From Pantoea ananatis LMG 2665 (lineage in GTDB: Bacteria; Pseudomonadota; Gammaproteobacteria; Enterobacterales; Enterobacteriaceae), in contig NZ_JMJJ01000006.1 of NCBI RefSeq assembly GCF_000710035.2, forward strand, positions 310,001 to 374,000: 64,000 nucleotides of DNA, given 5' to 3'. Position 1 is the stretch's first letter, and each line of letters opens with the position of its first letter. The translations under genes were made by a program, and so were the position numbers. Below the pieces are notes generated by a model. It saw only the letters and a program-made list of their open reading frames with translations, ran no database searches and was not told the DNA's origin. Of this stretch, positions 1 through 10,894 are shown piece by piece.

Positions 1-1001
1 AGCGCGCCCGCGCCGTAAATCATCGACAGCGCCCGGTGCGATTCAATCCTGTCCATCAGCCAGCCCGAAAACAGCGAACCGCAGGTTCCGCCCGCCTGGA
101 ACAGAGCCGTGATAATGGCGGCCTGCACCACGTCAAAACCGTTATCCTTGATCAGCATGGGGAGCCAGCTGCCCAGGGTATAGAATAAAAACAGTGCGGT
201 AAAATAGGCGCCCCACAGCATCAGGCTGCCAAACCGGTACTGGTCATTGAGTACGACTTTTACCGGCTGCGCCCTGGCCTTGCTGACCGGCGGCAGTTCG
301 ACGCTGCACTGCTGCAGATCCAGATCTGGTGCCAGCTTAGCCAGAATACGGTGAATTTTTTTGCTGGCGGCACGCCTTACCACTAAAAAGCACACCGATT
401 CCGGCAGCGCCCAGAGCAGTAACGGCACGAACAGCATTGGCAGGATCCCGCCCAGCATCAGGACAGAATGCCAGCCGAAGTGCGGCATCAGCCAGGAGGC
501 GGCAAAGCCACCCAGCGCTGCGCCAAACGTGAAGCCACAAAACACCACGGTGATAAGGAATGCCCGTCGTCTGGCAGGAGCAAACTCGGCCACCAGCGTG
601 CCCACGTTGGGCATCGCCGCGCCTAATCCCAGACCGGTCAGAAAACGGAACAGGATCATCTGTTCCATATTTTGCGAAAAGGCGGTTATCAGCGTCCAGG
701 CGCCAAAAAAGAACACGCTGTTAATAATCACGACTTTGCGACCCAGCCTGTCTGACAGCGGGCCGGAGAGCATTGCGCCCAGCGCCAGCCCCACCAGGGC
801 AGCGCTGATGATCAGCCCCAGTTCGCGATTGGTGATGCCCCAGTCCGCTTTCAGTTCAGGTGCAATGAACCCCATGATGGCAATATCAAACCCATCGAGG
901 GCGATGATGCAGAAGCCAAAAAGCACCACCATTTTTTGCCACATCCCCAGCGGGCGGCTGTCGATTAACGCCCGAACATCAATTGCTTTGCTTTCCGCCA
1001 C
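1..1001 (-). CDS. aromatic acid:H+ symporter, MFS (partial, 3' end outside window)
   Basis: An open frame of 333 codons enters from the left edge. The start is GTG at 1001, with GGAGAG placed about 8 nt upstream in the message. The protein has alternating hydrophobic segments. It carries the ALDGFD motif in TM1 (residues 34-39), which is typical of the aromatic acid:H+ symporter family (PcaK, BenK, MhpT relatives). A loop 2-3 signature GPLSDRLGRK follows. It probably imports protocatechuate, 4-hydroxybenzoate or a shikimate-type acid across the inner membrane for the adjoining catabolic genes. The exact substrate cannot be read from sequence. It has its own promoter region carrying a PcaR-like operator at 1066-1097. 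The C-terminal part lies outside the window. Confidence 0.9.
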   Translation of the reverse strand, partial: MAESKAIDVRALIDSRPLGMWQKMVVLFGFCIIALDGFDIAIMGFIAPELKADWGITNRELGLIISAALVGLALGAMLSGPLSDRLGRKVVIINSVFFFGAWTLITAFSQNMEQMILFRFLTGLGLGAAMPNVGTLVAEFAPARRRAFLITVVFCGFTFGAALGGFAASWLMPHFGWHSVLMLGGILPMLFVPLLLWALPESVCFLVVRRAASKKIHRILAKLAPDLDLQQCSVELPPVSKARAQPVKVVLNDQYRFGSLMLWGAYFTALFLFYTLGSWLPMLIKDNGFDVVQAAIITALFQAGGTCGSLFSGWLMDRIESHRALSMIYGAGA

Positions 1002-1065
1002 GGTGACTCTCCGGTGAAATACGTAATGTGGGGTTACTATATGCAGGCGCTGTAATGCGTTAAAC

Positions 1066-1097
1066 GGCGATAATCGAAATTTTGTGCGTTTATCGCA
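1066..1097. promoter_or_regulatory. PcaR-like operator upstream of the transporter
   Basis: CGATAATCG (1068-1076) and CGTTTATCG (1087-1095) form a dyad around a 10-nt spacer. A third related half-site, CGATTATGC, begins at 1098. Most positions match the dyad between pcaI and pcaR at 10895-10926, including the run CGATAATCGAAAT and the TGTGCG of the spacer. The core CGATAATCGCAC is the PcaR/PcaU box known from Pseudomonas and Acinetobacter. The site lies 65 bp upstream of the transporter start. Binding by PcaR is inferred. Confidence 0.7.
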
Positions 1098-1285
1098 CGA
1101 TTATGCGCGAATTAAACGCCAACCCTGCGTTAATAGATTGTTAAAAAAGACAATTTTTCTGGCAGCATGGGTTCCGTTATCGGCAAAGGATTGTGAGCGG
1201 GATCGGGCGGATTTGAGCGGGCGAGAACAGGCAGAAAAGCGGTCTGAGCAGGATAGCGGGCCAGCGAAACTGGCCCATTAACGTC

Positions 1286-3178
1286 TTACCGCATGGCGGT
1301 CAGCCGCACGGGAGCATTGGCCGCGCCAAAGCCACGATAGCCGCCACGTCGTTCCAGCAGCTCAAAGAAGAAGCGGCCCTTTTCATAGGGAAGCGTATAG
1401 ACGTGCAGCAGCTCCCCGCCCTGTTCGTCTCGATCGTACAGCACATCGTAACGCTGGAGCTGCGCCAGAAAATCGGCGTCGAGATCGAAACGCGCCATCA
1501 GGTCCTGATAATAGTTATCGGGAATGTGCAAGGTTTTCAGCCCACGTTCGCGCGCGGCCTTTACCGCACTGAACAGATCGTCACAGCCAAAGGCGACGTG
1601 CTGCAAACCTGCGCCCTGATAGGTCGTTAAAGCGCGGGCTATCTGGGTTTCCCGACTGACCGACATGTTTAGCGGCAGGCGAATCGCATCGTTGGGGCTT
1701 CGCAGCACGCGGCTACGCACCAGCCCCAGCGGATCGGGCAGTTCCCACTCGGTATCCTGCACAAAACCCGGCACGCTACGCAGGAACATAATCCAGTTAT
1801 CGCGCGTATCATCCGGCAGGGCAATCGCCAGATGGTCGATGGTCTGCATCGCAGGCTGGGGCGCGGCGCGGTGCGTTAAGTGGAAGTCGCTGTGGTAGCC
1901 GTCCTGACCGGCAGGCTCATCTTCCACCAGATAAATCAGGCTGCCGTCAGGCGCACATAACGCCGGGATCTGGCGTTCGTTGGGGCCGGTTTCCCCCTGC
2001 CAGATGGCGTAACCGTAATCCTGCGCGCGCGTGATCAGCTTATCGACCCCGCGAACCCGCCAGGCCACCGCACACAGCGAAATACCGTGCTGATGATAAT
2101 ACCCGCTGGCCTGGCTCTCCGGCTGCGCATTCAGAATCACATGCACCTTGCCGTTACGATACAGCGACACCTGCTTGGAGCGATGATCGCCCGCATGAAC
2201 CAGCCCAAGCTGCGTCAGCCACTGTCCGAGTGCCAAAGCGTCATTGTGGCTGACGGCAAACTCGATGAACTCCAGCGACAACAGCGGCGGCTGGGGCGCA
2301 GAGTGGAACAGCCCTTCCCCGGCCAGGGAGGCCAGCGCGCTCGGCAGCAGCGGCTGTCCAACCAGCCAGTCACGGGTTTGCTCCTCCAGCCACAGCAGCG
2401 ATCGATAACCATCCTGCGCGGTAGGCACCACCGGTGAGGCGCGGAATCCATCGTTGAAAATTTCCAGCGACCAGGCATCCCGGTAGCCATGCGCCGACAG
2501 TTGCGTCATAAACTGAGTCAGATTGAATTCGCCCTGGCCGGGAAAACAGCGGAAGTGGCGACTCCACGACAGCACATCCATTTTTAGCAGCGGTGCATCC
2601 GCCAGCTGTACGAACACAATTTTCTCCGTCGGGACCGCTTCCAGCCCGTCCAGGCTGTCGCCGCGCGACAGAATATGAAAACTGTCGAGCACGATCCCCA
2701 GCGCGGGATGGTTGACGGCCTTGACGCGGGCCCAGGCGTCGCGCCACAGGCTGACGTGTCGTCCCCAGGCCAGCGCCTCATAACCGAGAGTAATACCGTG
2801 CTCAGCCGCCAGCTCTGCCAGAGCGGTGAGATCGCTGACCTGTGTGGCGAAGTCGTCACTGCAGTCCGGTGAGACATTGCTGCAGACCAGCATCCGCTGA
2901 CAGCCCAGCTGTTGCATGACCTCAAACTTGCGCGCCGCGCGCGCCAGGTTTTGCGCCAGCCTGTCACGGGGGCCGCCTTCGAAGTCGCGGAAAGGTTGAA
3001 ACAGCAAGATTTCCAGCCCGAGCGCTTCACACAGCTGGCGGATTTCCACGGGTGAGCCGGGATAATAGACCAGATCGTTATCGAAAATTTCAACGCCATC
3101 GAAGCCTGCGGCGGCAATTGCTCGCAGTTTTTCCGGCAGCGTGCCCGATACCGAGACCGTTGCGACAGAACGTTTCAT
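1286..3178 (-). CDS. quiC1: 3-dehydroshikimate dehydratase, two-domain (QuiC1 type)
   Basis: This enzyme dehydrates 3-dehydroshikimate to protocatechuate, feeding the adjacent pcaHG. The start is ATG at 3178 behind AGGAGG, giving 630 aa. An upstream in-frame start 8 codons earlier lacks such a site. Residues 1-270 form a sugar-phosphate isomerase-like TIM barrel. Glu134, Asp165, Gln191 and Glu239 fall exactly where the metal ligands of Pseudomonas putida QuiC1 lie, which also supports the start. Residues about 300-620 resemble 4-hydroxyphenylpyruvate dioxygenase (VOC fold), a fused domain known in this family. It is transcribed divergently from pcaHG. No quinate or shikimate dehydrogenase is visible in the window, so substrate may come from dehydrogenases elsewhere or from uptake. 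Confidence 0.93.
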   Translation of the reverse strand: MKRSVATVSVSGTLPEKLRAIAAAGFDGVEIFDNDLVYYPGSPVEIRQLCEALGLEILLFQPFRDFEGGPRDRLAQNLARAARKFEVMQQLGCQRMLVCSNVSPDCSDDFATQVSDLTALAELAAEHGITLGYEALAWGRHVSLWRDAWARVKAVNHPALGIVLDSFHILSRGDSLDGLEAVPTEKIVFVQLADAPLLKMDVLSWSRHFRCFPGQGEFNLTQFMTQLSAHGYRDAWSLEIFNDGFRASPVVPTAQDGYRSLLWLEEQTRDWLVGQPLLPSALASLAGEGLFHSAPQPPLLSLEFIEFAVSHNDALALGQWLTQLGLVHAGDHRSKQVSLYRNGKVHVILNAQPESQASGYYHQHGISLCAVAWRVRGVDKLITRAQDYGYAIWQGETGPNERQIPALCAPDGSLIYLVEDEPAGQDGYHSDFHLTHRAAPQPAMQTIDHLAIALPDDTRDNWIMFLRSVPGFVQDTEWELPDPLGLVRSRVLRSPNDAIRLPLNMSVSRETQIARALTTYQGAGLQHVAFGCDDLFSAVKAARERGLKTLHIPDNYYQDLMARFDLDADFLAQLQRYDVLYDRDEQGGELLHVYTLPYEKGRFFFELLERRGGYRGFGAANAPVRLTAMR

Positions 3179-3298
3179 TGTTGCCTCCTGATAAGCGGTC
3201 ACGGGGTGACCTTAAAGCAGCCGGTCAGCAGCGAGGCATTCTGCTAACGGAGATTGGCAATTGTTATGAACCAGTTGGAACATTTCGTCAATGTGTAA

Positions 3299-4764
<1,466 letters not shown>

Positions 4765-4824
4765 ACCTTAATCTGCCCACGACAATGTCCTTGCCGCTTC
4801 GGCGGCAAATTCATAACATGAGTC

Positions 4825-5757
4825 ATGGATAGGGTTTCCCGGTTTAGTCAGCGCGTGCGCGTGCGCCATCTTCACGCTTTTGTGGCCACTGCACAGCAGG
4901 GGACGCTGGGGCGCGCCGCGCTCCATCTGGGGATTACCCAGCCCGCCCTGTCCAAGACCCTCAACGAACTCGAATACCTTGCCGGTGAGCCGCTGTTGCT
5001 GCGCAGCCGCCAGGGGACGGAACTCACCGCCAGCGGCACGCGATTCCTGCACGATGCCATCCGTATTCTTGATGCGCTGAATATTGTGGACCAGGTGATG
5101 CGTCCCGGCAGTGTGCCGCAGCCCGGACCGATGCACATCGGCGCACTGCCTACCGCCATTGTCAGCGTGGTGGCGCCGGTACTAGCTGGCCTGCAGCAGC
5201 ACTATCCGGGCTGGCGCATTCAGGTCAGCACGCTGGCGAATGATGCGTTGCTGATGGGGATAAAATCAGGGCAGATGGCGCTGGGGATTGGGCGCATGGC
5301 CGAACCCGTATTGATGGATGGCCTGAACTTCGAGCTGCTGTATCTGGAAACCCTGCGTCTGGTTGTGGCCCCACATCATCCTCTGCTGCATGCTGGCGTA
5401 ACGCTGGCTGAAGCCCTGAGCTGGCCGCTGATCCTGTCTCCACGCGGTACGGTGCCGCGCCAGAATGCCGAATCGCTGATGACAAGCCATGGCCTGAGAT
5501 TACCGGATGGCGCAGTGGAAACCCTGTCAACCACGCTGGCGCGCCGTCTGACGCTGAGTCACGGCTACGTCTGGCTGGTGCCCTACGGCGCGGTGCGCGA
5601 CGACCTGACCAGCAACCAGCTACGCACGTTGCCGCTTCCCAGCCAGGGGATGGCTGAGGCGGTCGGCATCCTGACCCGCCAGCAGCACGCGCCACCACCC
5701 GAGCAGCTGCAGCTGGTGGCGGCCTTGCGGCAACGGGTGCTGGACGTGCCTGTCTGA
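4825..5757 (+). CDS. pcaQ: LysR-type regulator of protocatechuate genes
   Basis: A 310-aa LysR-family protein. The N-terminal winged helix-turn-helix covers about residues 14-72 (HLHAFVATAQQGTLGRAALH, then ITQPALSKTLNELE), followed by a periplasmic-binding-like effector domain. Position and similarity support PcaQ, which activates pca genes in response to beta-carboxy-cis,cis-muconate in Rhizobiaceae. It reads in the same direction as pcaHG with a 60-bp gap containing a small hairpin, so it may be co-transcribed with them. No strong ribosome-binding site is seen at the ATG at 4825; a second ATG lies 7 bp upstream in another frame. Confidence 0.88.
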   Translation: MDRVSRFSQRVRVRHLHAFVATAQQGTLGRAALHLGITQPALSKTLNELEYLAGEPLLLRSRQGTELTASGTRFLHDAIRILDALNIVDQVMRPGSVPQPGPMHIGALPTAIVSVVAPVLAGLQQHYPGWRIQVSTLANDALLMGIKSGQMALGIGRMAEPVLMDGLNFELLYLETLRLVVAPHHPLLHAGVTLAEALSWPLILSPRGTVPRQNAESLMTSHGLRLPDGAVETLSTTLARRLTLSHGYVWLVPYGAVRDDLTSNQLRTLPLPSQGMAEAVGILTRQQHAPPPEQLQLVAALRQRVLDVPV

Positions 5758-5766
5758 CAGCGCAGT

Positions 5767-6909
5767 TTACTGGGCGCTGTCCTGCTCATCGAAAACGCTC
5801 TGCGCCAGATGGAACGCGGCGTTGGATGCTGGCAGGCCGCAGTAGAGCGCAGCGTGCATCAGCAACTCTTTGATTTCATCCCGGCTGACGCCGTTATTGA
5901 ACGCGGCCCGCAGGTGCATCTTCAGCTCCGCTTCGCGGTTGAGCGCAATCAGCATGCCGATGGTGATCAGGCTGCGCGTGTGGCGAGTCAGGCCGGGACG
6001 GGTCCAGATCTCGCCCCAGGCGTAGCGGCTGATAAAGTTCTGGAATTCGTCATTCAGCGGCGACAGGTTTTCGAGCGTCCGCTCAACGTGGGCGTCGCCG
6101 AGCACCGCCCGGCGTACGGTCATGCCCTGCTGGTAGCGCTGCTGCTGGGTCAGCTGTGCGTCAATAAAAGGCTGCAGCGCGCGGTTAAACGCCAGCCAGA
6201 CCTCGACGCTGGACAAGTGCGAGGCGGGCAGCACGACACGCTGCGCACCCGGGATCTGTTCAACCATGCTGTCTGCATCGGCCAGGGTCGTAACCCTGTC
6301 GTCACGCCCGGCAATCACCAGCACGGGTAACGAAATCGCCGCCAGTTCGTGGCGCAAATCGGCTGTCGCCAGGGCTTCACAACAGTCAGCGTAGCTGTCG
6401 GCGTCACAGGCGCTGAGCTGGGATACCAGATGGTTTACCGTCGCAGGCGCACGTTCACAGAAGGCCGGGGTAAACCAGCGTGCCGCCGCGCCCTCTGCAA
6501 TGGCGGCCATGCCGTACTGACGAGCCTGCGCGGCCCGCTCTCGCCAGGCGGCCGACTCGCCGATCTTTGCCGCGCTGTTGGCGATCGTGAGCGTGATCAG
6601 GCGTTGCGGATGAAAACGCGCCAGCCAGAGTCCGGTCAGCCCGCCCATTGAAATGCCGCAGAAGTGCACCCTGTCGATGCCCAGTTGGTCCAGCAGCGAC
6701 AGGACCGCCATCCCCAGCTGTTCCAGCGAGCGGGTTTGTCCGTTCGGTGCCGAAGCACCGTGGCCGGGAACGTCGTAACGTAAAAGGCGATACGTCCCTA
6801 TCAGCGCATCACGCTGCGGCTGCCACATCTCGGACGTTGTGCCTAAGGAGTTACTGAATAAAATCACCGGGGCATCGTCTGGCCCCTCAAGTATGTAATG
6901 CAGCATCAT
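5767..6909 (-). CDS. pcaDC: 3-oxoadipate enol-lactonase / 4-carboxymuconolactone decarboxylase fusion
   Basis: A 380-aa fusion of two consecutive pathway steps. Residues 1-255 are an alpha/beta-hydrolase (PcaD). The nucleophile elbow is GISMGG, the acid lies in GRDDRV and the histidine in ASHLSSVE. Residues about 265-375 are the carboxymuconolactone decarboxylase domain (PcaC), including RAAFNNGVSRDEIKELLMHA. Together they convert 4-carboxymuconolactone to 3-oxoadipate. Equivalent fusions are known (PcaL in actinobacteria, PcaDC in some proteobacteria). Its ATG overlaps the pcaB stop by 4 nt. It is the last gene of the pcaIJFB-DC operon and converges on pcaQ with only 9 bp between. Confidence 0.94.
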   Translation of the reverse strand: MMLHYILEGPDDAPVILFSNSLGTTSEMWQPQRDALIGTYRLLRYDVPGHGASAPNGQTRSLEQLGMAVLSLLDQLGIDRVHFCGISMGGLTGLWLARFHPQRLITLTIANSAAKIGESAAWRERAAQARQYGMAAIAEGAAARWFTPAFCERAPATVNHLVSQLSACDADSYADCCEALATADLRHELAAISLPVLVIAGRDDRVTTLADADSMVEQIPGAQRVVLPASHLSSVEVWLAFNRALQPFIDAQLTQQQRYQQGMTVRRAVLGDAHVERTLENLSPLNDEFQNFISRYAWGEIWTRPGLTRHTRSLITIGMLIALNREAELKMHLRAAFNNGVSRDEIKELLMHAALYCGLPASNAAFHLAQSVFDEQDSAQ

Positions 6910-8246
6910 GTGGCCCTCGCAGCCGCTAAAACCTGGTGAATAAAGCGTGACGCGCTGCCCGTGGCGTTCGCCGGATCGAGCAGCCTCTCCAGTTCGGGCC
7001 GACTCAGGTGCGCGGCAACGGTTTCATCCGCGCACAGGACGGTCAGCAAACGCTGCTGCGTCGCCAGCGCCCGACGGCAGCACTGTTCAATATGATGATG
7101 GGCCTGCTGCCGTCCCAGCGCGTCTGCCAGCGCCAGCGTGACCGCTTCCGCCATGATGAGCCCCTGTGTCAGGCCGAGATTGCGTTGCATGGCTTCTTCA
7201 TGGACTTCCAGTCCGTCGATCAGCTCTGTGCTGTGTACCAGCGCCGCGCCGCTGAGCATAATCAGCTGCGGCAGGCTCTGCCACTCGGCCTGCCAGCCGC
7301 CCAGCGCACGCTCGTGCTCCTGAACCTGACCGGCATACAGACCTGACATCAGGGCCGGCACCCGGTTGGCCGCGCTGAGAATCGCCGCGCTGAGCACCGG
7401 GTTACGTTTGTGCGGCATGGTAGAAGATCCCCCGCGCCCCGGCGCCAGGGGTTCACTGACTTCGCCGACTTCGCTCTGCATCAGAAGCGACATGTCCCGG
7501 GCCAGCTTGCCCAGCGTACCGGTAAGACCGGCATACCAGCCCGCCAGCTCGGTGATTCTGTCGCGCTGCGCATGCCAGGGCGTAGCGCTTCGCGGCAGCG
7601 CCAGCACATCAGACAACGCCTGCTCGACGCGTTCGCCCTTTTCCCCCAGGGATGCCAGCGTGCCCGCCGCCCCGCCAAACTGCAGCGCCAGCACCCGCGG
7701 CCGCATGGCCGCCAGTCGCGCACGAAAACGCACCAGCGCATCCAGCGTGCCCGCCAGCTTCAGGCCTAACGTCACCGGCAGCGCGTGCTGCAGCCAGGTC
7801 CGGCCGACCATCAGCGTCGTGCTGTGCCGCTCGCACTGAATCGTCAGGGCGGCAATCAGCCGATCCAGCAGCGAAGCCGTGTCGTTAAGCGCGGTGCGCA
7901 GTTGCAGCATCAGTCCGCTGTCGATCGCATCCTGACTGGTTGCGCCCCAGTGCACATAGCGCGCGGCCTCGGGCGACGTCGCCGCAACCACGGCAGTGAG
8001 CTGTTTAACCAGCGGAATCGCCAGGTTGCCCGCCAGGCCCGCCGCCTGCGTCAGCGCCGCCGTATCGATCGCCTGCGCCTGGCAACAGGCCTGAATACAG
8101 TGAGCGGCGGCGTGATCGATCACGCCTGCCGTGGCCAGCGCCTGTGCCAGCCCGGCTTCGAAATCCAGCATTCCCTGTAACAACGCCGTATCGCTAAAGC
8201 AGTCGTCAAGGGGAGAGGCCATAAACATGGCGCGGTAAAGAGACAT
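6906..8246 (-). CDS. pcaB: 3-carboxy-cis,cis-muconate cycloisomerase
   Basis: It lactonises 3-carboxy-cis,cis-muconate to 4-carboxymuconolactone. The protein is 446 aa and belongs to the fumarase/aspartase superfamily. The signature GGSSTMPHKRNP lies around residues 268-280, and the conserved HWGATSQD is near residue 100. It sits between pcaF and pcaDC, 3 bp after the pcaF stop and overlapping pcaDC by 4 nt, so the genes form one tight operon. Confidence 0.95.
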   Translation of the reverse strand: MSLYRAMFMASPLDDCFSDTALLQGMLDFEAGLAQALATAGVIDHAAAHCIQACCQAQAIDTAALTQAAGLAGNLAIPLVKQLTAVVAATSPEAARYVHWGATSQDAIDSGLMLQLRTALNDTASLLDRLIAALTIQCERHSTTLMVGRTWLQHALPVTLGLKLAGTLDALVRFRARLAAMRPRVLALQFGGAAGTLASLGEKGERVEQALSDVLALPRSATPWHAQRDRITELAGWYAGLTGTLGKLARDMSLLMQSEVGEVSEPLAPGRGGSSTMPHKRNPVLSAAILSAANRVPALMSGLYAGQVQEHERALGGWQAEWQSLPQLIMLSGAALVHSTELIDGLEVHEEAMQRNLGLTQGLIMAEAVTLALADALGRQQAHHHIEQCCRRALATQQRLLTVLCADETVAAHLSRPELERLLDPANATGSASRFIHQVLAAARAT

Positions 8247-8249
8247 TGG

Positions 8250-9452
8250 TTATACCCGTTCCAGAATGAGTGCGATGCCTTGCCCCACGCCCACGCACAT
8301 GGTGCACAGCGCGTAACGGCCGCCCGTGCGCCGCAGCTGATACGCTGCGGTCATGGCCAGCCTGCCGCCTGACGCGCCCAGCGGATGTCCCAGCGCAATC
8401 GCGCCGCCGTTGGGATTCACATGGGCAGCATCATCGGCCAGTCCCAGTGCGCGCGTCACCGCCAGCGCCTGGGCAGCGAAAGCCTCATTTAATTCGATCA
8501 CGTCCATTTGCGCCAGCGTCAGGCCACTTTGAGCCAGCACTTTACGCACGGCAGGCACCGGGCCATAACCCATAATGCGCGGCTCCACACCACAGGCCGC
8601 CATCGCCACCACCCGCACCAGCGGCGTGAGTCCATGTTCTGCCGCCGCGCGCTCGCTTGCCAGCAGCAAGGCGCAGGCCCCATCGTTAATGCCCGATGCG
8701 TTACCCGCCGTCACGCTGCCGTCCGGGCTGACCACGCCTTTTAAGCCCGCCAGCGCCGCCAGCGAGGTGCTGCGCGGATGCTCGTCACAGGTGACGTTCA
8801 GGGCTTCGCCTTTGCGCTGCGGGATGCTCACCGCCATCAGTTCGTCACTAAACAGCCCCATTTCCTGCGCCCGTGCGGTACGCAACTGACTACGTAGGGC
8901 AAAAGCATCCTGATCGGCGCGGCTGATAGCGAAATCACGCGCTACGTTTTCTGCCGTTTCCGGCATGGTTTCGACACCAAAGCGGGCGCGCATCTGCGGG
9001 TTGATGAAGCGCCATCCCATCGTCGTGTCTTCCATTTTCAGGGAACGGCTAAACGCGCTGTCTGCTTTGCCGGTCACAAAGGGCGCGCGCGACATGCTCT
9101 CCACGCCGCCCGCTATCATTATTTCGGCCTCACCGCATTTGATCGCCCGGGCGGCCGTGCCGATGGCATCCAGCCCCGAGCCGCACAAACGGTTGAGCGT
9201 GGTGCCCGGCACGCTGGACGGCAGCCCGGCCAGTAACAGCGCCATGCGCGCCACGTTACGGTTGTCTTCTCCCGCCTGATTTGCGCAGCCGTAAATCACA
9301 TCGTCAATAGCCTGCGCCACCGAAGCCGGCTGGCGGGCTAACAGCGCCGCTAAGGGTAAAGCAGCCAGATCGTCAGCACGCAGGCTGGCAAGCGCGCCCG
9401 CGTAACGGCCAAAGGGCGTACGGAGTGCATCGCAGATAAACGCCTGTTGCAT
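8250..9452 (-). CDS. pcaF: 3-oxoadipyl-CoA thiolase
   Basis: This is the terminal thiolase of the beta-ketoadipate pathway, cleaving 3-oxoadipyl-CoA to succinyl-CoA and acetyl-CoA. The protein is 400 aa. The acyl-accepting Cys is at residue 90 (NRLCGSG), the active His is in [10 protein letters not shown] near residue 355, and the second Cys is in the C-terminal CVGVGQG. The length and the opening [16 protein letters not shown] fit PcaF rather than a general acetyl-CoA acetyltransferase. It lies 10 bp downstream of pcaJ in the same operon. Confidence 0.95.
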   Translation of the reverse strand: MQQAFICDALRTPFGRYAGALASLRADDLAALPLAALLARQPASVAQAIDDVIYGCANQAGEDNRNVARMALLLAGLPSSVPGTTLNRLCGSGLDAIGTAARAIKCGEAEIMIAGGVESMSRAPFVTGKADSAFSRSLKMEDTTMGWRFINPQMRARFGVETMPETAENVARDFAISRADQDAFALRSQLRTARAQEMGLFSDELMAVSIPQRKGEALNVTCDEHPRSTSLAALAGLKGVVSPDGSVTAGNASGINDGACALLLASERAAAEHGLTPLVRVVAMAACGVEPRIMGYGPVPAVRKVLAQSGLTLAQMDVIELNEAFAAQALAVTRALGLADDAAHVNPNGGAIALGHPLGASGGRLAMTAAYQLRRTGGRYALCTMCVGVGQGIALILERV

Positions 9453-9462
9453 CAGCTTCTCC

Positions 9463-10116
9463 TCAGGCGGTAGCCAGTTCAGGTTGCAATAAACGCACCG
9501 GCGTTAACGCCTGCAGCGCATCAAAACTCAGCCCGGGGCAGCACTCCACCACCAGCGGGCCCTGTGGGGTAATATCGATCACGGCCATATCGGTATAGAG
9601 GCGACTGACGCAGCCCAGACCGGTAAGCGGATAGCTGCACTGTTTGACCAGCTTGCACTCCCCTTTTTTGGTCAGGTAATCCATCATCACATAGACTTTG
9701 CGCGCGCCGATGGCGAGATCCATCGCCCCGCCTACCGCAGGAATCGCGTCTTGCGCCCCAGTGCTCCAGTTAGCCAGATCGCCGCCGACAGACACCTGAT
9801 AGGCCCCCATCACGCAGATATCCAGATGCCCGCCGCGCATCATGGCAAACGAGTCGCCGTGGTGGAAAAAACAGCCGCCAGGCAGCAGCGTTACCTGCTC
9901 TTTCCCGGCGTTGATCAGCTCTGGATCCTCCTCTCCGGCGACGGGAGCGGGCCCCATGCCGAGGAGCCCATTCTCGCTGTGCAGGAAGATCTCTTTATCT
10001 GCAGGCAGATAGTTGGCAATGCGGGTGGGCAGGCCGATGCCCAAATTGACGTAGGCGCCCTCAGGAATATCGCGCGCCACGCGCTGTGCCAGTTGGTCTC
10101 GGGTGAGTTTTTGCAT
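9463..10116 (-). CDS. pcaJ: 3-oxoadipate CoA-transferase, subunit B
   Basis: With PcaI it moves CoA from succinyl-CoA to 3-oxoadipate. The protein is 217 aa. The catalytic glutamate of class I CoA-transferase B subunits is Glu48 in the motif HSENGLLGMGP. The start at 10116 lies 10 bp after the pcaI stop behind AGGAGT. The operon order pcaIJFB-DC is consistent with coordinated expression from the promoter upstream of pcaI. Confidence 0.95.
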   Translation of the reverse strand: MQKLTRDQLAQRVARDIPEGAYVNLGIGLPTRIANYLPADKEIFLHSENGLLGMGPAPVAGEEDPELINAGKEQVTLLPGGCFFHHGDSFAMMRGGHLDICVMGAYQVSVGGDLANWSTGAQDAIPAVGGAMDLAIGARKVYVMMDYLTKKGECKLVKQCSYPLTGLGCVSRLYTDMAVIDITPQGPLVVECCPGLSFDALQALTPVRLLQPELATA

Positions 10117-10126
10117 AGCCTACTCC

Positions 10127-10816
10127 TCAGGCGGAAAGGGTCAGGGTCACGGGATTAGCCACGGCCACCAGCCGCTGCACAAAAATACCCGGCGTGACGA
10201 CGTTTTCAGGATCGAGCTGGCCGAGCGGCACCAGTTCTGCCACCTGCGCAATCGTGGTCGTAGCGGCCATGGCCATCACCGGACCAAAATTTCGTGCCGC
10301 TTTGCGGTAAACAAGGTTGCCCCAGCGGTCGCCCTGATGCGCTTTGATCAGGGCAAAATCAGCCTTGAGCGGCTTTTCAAATACGTAATGACGACCGTCG
10401 ATTTCACGGGTTTCTTTGCCCTCCGCCAGCGGTGTACCAAAGGCGGTTGGCGTGAAAATCCCCCCCAGCCCGCTCCCTGCCGCCTGCATTCTGGCGGCAA
10501 GGTTGCCCTGCGGCACCAGCTCCAGTGCAATTTCTCCCCGGCGATAGCGTTCGTCGAACACCCAGGAATCGACCTGGCGGGGAAAAGAGCAAATCATCTT
10601 CTCAACACAGCCGGCCTTCAGCAGCGCGGCCAGGCCACTTTCGCCGTTGCCCGCGTTGTTGCTGATCACCGTCAGCCCGCGCACGCCATGGTCAATCAGC
10701 GCATCAATCAGCTCCAGGGGCTGGCCTGCGGGTCCAAATCCGCCAATCATGATGCTGGCCCCGTCCGGTATCACCGCAACGGCCTCTGCCAGCGTTGCCA
10801 CACTTTTATCGATCAT
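10127..10816 (-). CDS. pcaI: 3-oxoadipate CoA-transferase, subunit A
   Basis: CoA-transferase A subunit of 229 aa from the ATG at 10816, which has GGAAGAG upstream. A start 16 codons earlier would run into the promoter region. The glycine-rich MIGGFGPAGQPLELIDAL near residue 25 is the family CoA-binding signature. It is the first gene of the pca catabolic operon, 79 bp from a perfect operator dyad and divergent from pcaR. Confidence 0.95.
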   Translation of the reverse strand: MIDKSVATLAEAVAVIPDGASIMIGGFGPAGQPLELIDALIDHGVRGLTVISNNAGNGESGLAALLKAGCVEKMICSFPRQVDSWVFDERYRRGEIALELVPQGNLAARMQAAGSGLGGIFTPTAFGTPLAEGKETREIDGRHYVFEKPLKADFALIKAHQGDRWGNLVYRKAARNFGPVMAMAATTTIAQVAELVPLGQLDPENVVTPGIFVQRLVAVANPVTLTLSA

Positions 10817-10894
10817 CTGCTCTTCCTTTCGCCCGGCACAGGCCGGCTTGTCGTGAATAGCCAAAAAGTAGATCGCTCTGTGACAGCAAACAAT

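Noticed and set aside
361-1017. 218-codon open frame on the + strand
   Set aside because: It is the shadow of the MFS transporter on the - strand, whose motifs are clear; the + product is Ser/Arg/Pro-rich without a family.
2087-3117. Several frames over 100 codons inside quiC1
   Set aside because: They overlap a gene with all catalytic residues and have no ribosome sites or domains.
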